Source: Haloferacaceae archaeon B1-Br10_E2g22 | Lineage (GTDB): Archaea > Halobacteriota > Halobacteria > Halobacteriales > Haloferacaceae | Length of the DNA stretch: 40,454 nucleotides | Assembly: GCA_001563795.1 (NCBI GenBank) | Contig: LKML01000008.1 | Coordinates: 1 to 40,454 of the forward strand | Direction of reading: 5' to 3' | Part shown: one piece after another, positions 39,716 to 40,454 of the stretch | How positions within the stretch are numbered: the stretch's first letter is position 1 | Layout: every line of letters begins with the position of its first letter | Notes under the pieces: generated by a model | What the model was told of the DNA's origin: nothing | What the model saw: only the letters and a program-made list of their open reading frames with translations | Databases searched by the model: none | Program-made: the position numbers and the translations under genes

Positions 39716-40454
39716 TATTCTTTCAGTGCTCCGGAGGTGAGTCCGCTGACGATTTTTTCCTGAGCGACGACAACCAGAATGGCCACGGGAACAACCGCGA
39801 CGATGCTGGCTGCGGCCATCAGGTCATACCGAACCTGAAACTGCGACTGGTAGGAGATGATACCGTCGACAATTGGTGCCCAGTCCTGGGCAGCCGTACC
39901 GGTCAGCAGAAACGAGAAGAAAAACTCGTTGTAAACTGCGATGAACGTGAGGATGCCGGCGGTGGCGACGCCGGGCGCAGACAGCGGCACGATCACACGA
40001 AACAGCGCGCCGAGTCGCGTGGTGCCTTCGATTCGGGCAGCGTCTTCGAGCCCATCGGGGATCTGACTGTAGAACGTTGTCAGAATGAAGATCGCCAGCG
40101 GCATGAAGATCGCACTCAGCGGGATGACCACGCCGGGGGGCGTGCTGTACAGCTCGGGTGGCGTCAGCCCCAAAAAGGCTATCTGCTGGCTAAACAGCTG
40201 GAACAGTGGAATAAAGAACGACGCCGGTGGGAAAAAGCTGATTATGAGGACGGTCAACAGCAGCGTCCGCTTGCCGCGGAACTCGAGTCGACCGAACGCG
40301 TAGCCAGCGAGGCTGGCGACGACCAGTACGAAGACGGTCGTCAGCGCGGCAAACACGAAGCTGTTGAACAGATACAGATGCAGCGGGATCTGCTGGAAGA
40401 TCTCGACAAAGGAGCTGGGATCGAAGCCAACCGGCAGGAGCCCAACCCCCTCAC
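39715..40454 (-). CDS. Sugar ABC transporter permease, MalG-like, 5' partial
   Basis: The gene runs off the right end of the window. At least 246 codons are visible and the frame is open to the edge, so the true start is outside; an internal GTG at 40356 is not the real one. The CUT1 permease features are there: membrane helices (TTVFVLVVASLAGYAF, LLLTVLIISFFPPASFFIPL, VIPLSAIFMPLAIFILTTFY), the EAA loop LEDAARIEGTTRLGALFRVI, then VPLSAPGVATAGILTFIAVY, and final helix IVAVVPVAILVVVAQ. The C-terminus GLTSGALKE matches MalG-type ends. It is upstream of and overlaps the ATP-binding gene by 1 nt in one operon. Confidence 0.92.
   Translation of the reverse strand, partial: EGVGLLPVGFDPSSFVEIFQQIPLHLYLFNSFVFAALTTVFVLVVASLAGYAFGRLEFRGKRTLLLTVLIISFFPPASFFIPLFQLFSQQIAFLGLTPPELYSTPPGVVIPLSAIFMPLAIFILTTFYSQIPDGLEDAARIEGTTRLGALFRVIVPLSAPGVATAGILTFIAVYNEFFFSFLLTGTAAQDWAPIVDGIISYQSQFQVRYDLMAAASIVAVVPVAILVVVAQEKIVSGLTSGALKE

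Noticed and set aside
1-40454. CRISPR arrays, insertion sequences, integrases, rRNA genes
   Set aside because: I saw no regularly spaced direct repeats, transposase motifs, integrase signatures or rRNA sequence in the window.

Overview
This window is chromosomal DNA from a halophilic archaeon (class Halobacteria). The evidence is the very acidic proteome (Asp/Glu-rich linkers, few Lys), a CetZ1-type tubulin, coenzyme F420 genes, an archaeosine enzyme (RaSEA), Bat-type regulators with an HTH_10 domain, stand-alone RAM proteins, UPF0058, and many AT-rich boxes placed 25-28 bp before ATG codons, which suggests leaderless mRNAs. I cannot name the genus from sequence alone. Most of the window is ordinary core genome, with a few less familiar loci.

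Layout. 1-5.2 kb: a tail-anchored protein carrying seven copies of a helix-turn-helix-like repeat, a DCC thiol-redox protein, a response-regulator/GAF/HTH_10 regulator, and a 600-bp intergenic region with twin dyads, hairpins and a G-quadruplex motif. 5.2-10.1 kb: RaSEA, a ribbon-helix-helix antitoxin with a frameshifted RelE-like toxin, and purine genes (purS-purQ, purU, purC). 10.1-13.5 kb: cofH, cofG and cofC for the F420 pathway. 13.5-19.5 kb: cetZ1, an NDUFA9-like reductase, tmk, a RAM-TrkA-RAM group, an uncharacterised haloarchaeal protein, a candidate structured ncRNA, tRNA-Leu(UAA) and a three-cysteine ferredoxin. 19.6-28 kb: a divergent TrpD-family protein, mfnA, a universal stress protein, metG, a membrane protein with an unclear start, and cdc48. 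28-31.3 kb: phoU and pstB without pstS/C/A, a 35-residue membrane protein, a MoaB/CinA-domain protein and a lipoprotein. 31.5-38.5 kb: an OYE-family oxidoreductase, a SOUL protein, a large rhomboid protease, UPF0058, a CopG regulator, a sulfite-oxidase-like protein, menF and a cupin. 38.5 kb to the end: a sugar-type ABC ATPase and a permease that runs off the window.

How the genes work together. purS/Q, purU and purC serve IMP synthesis and one-carbon balance. cofH/G build the deazaflavin Fo, and cofC supplies the activated phospholactate-type side chain. mfnA probably makes beta-alanine for CoA. RaSEA, tRNA-Leu and MetRS belong to the tRNA and translation machinery. The strongest candidates for undescribed biology are the seven-repeat tail-anchored HTH protein (43-1743), the twin CCTAT-N4-ATAGG dyads in front of a structured intergenic locus (4850-5101), the candidate ncRNA at 18811-18910, and a leaderless 12-codon leader ORF translationally coupled to purU.
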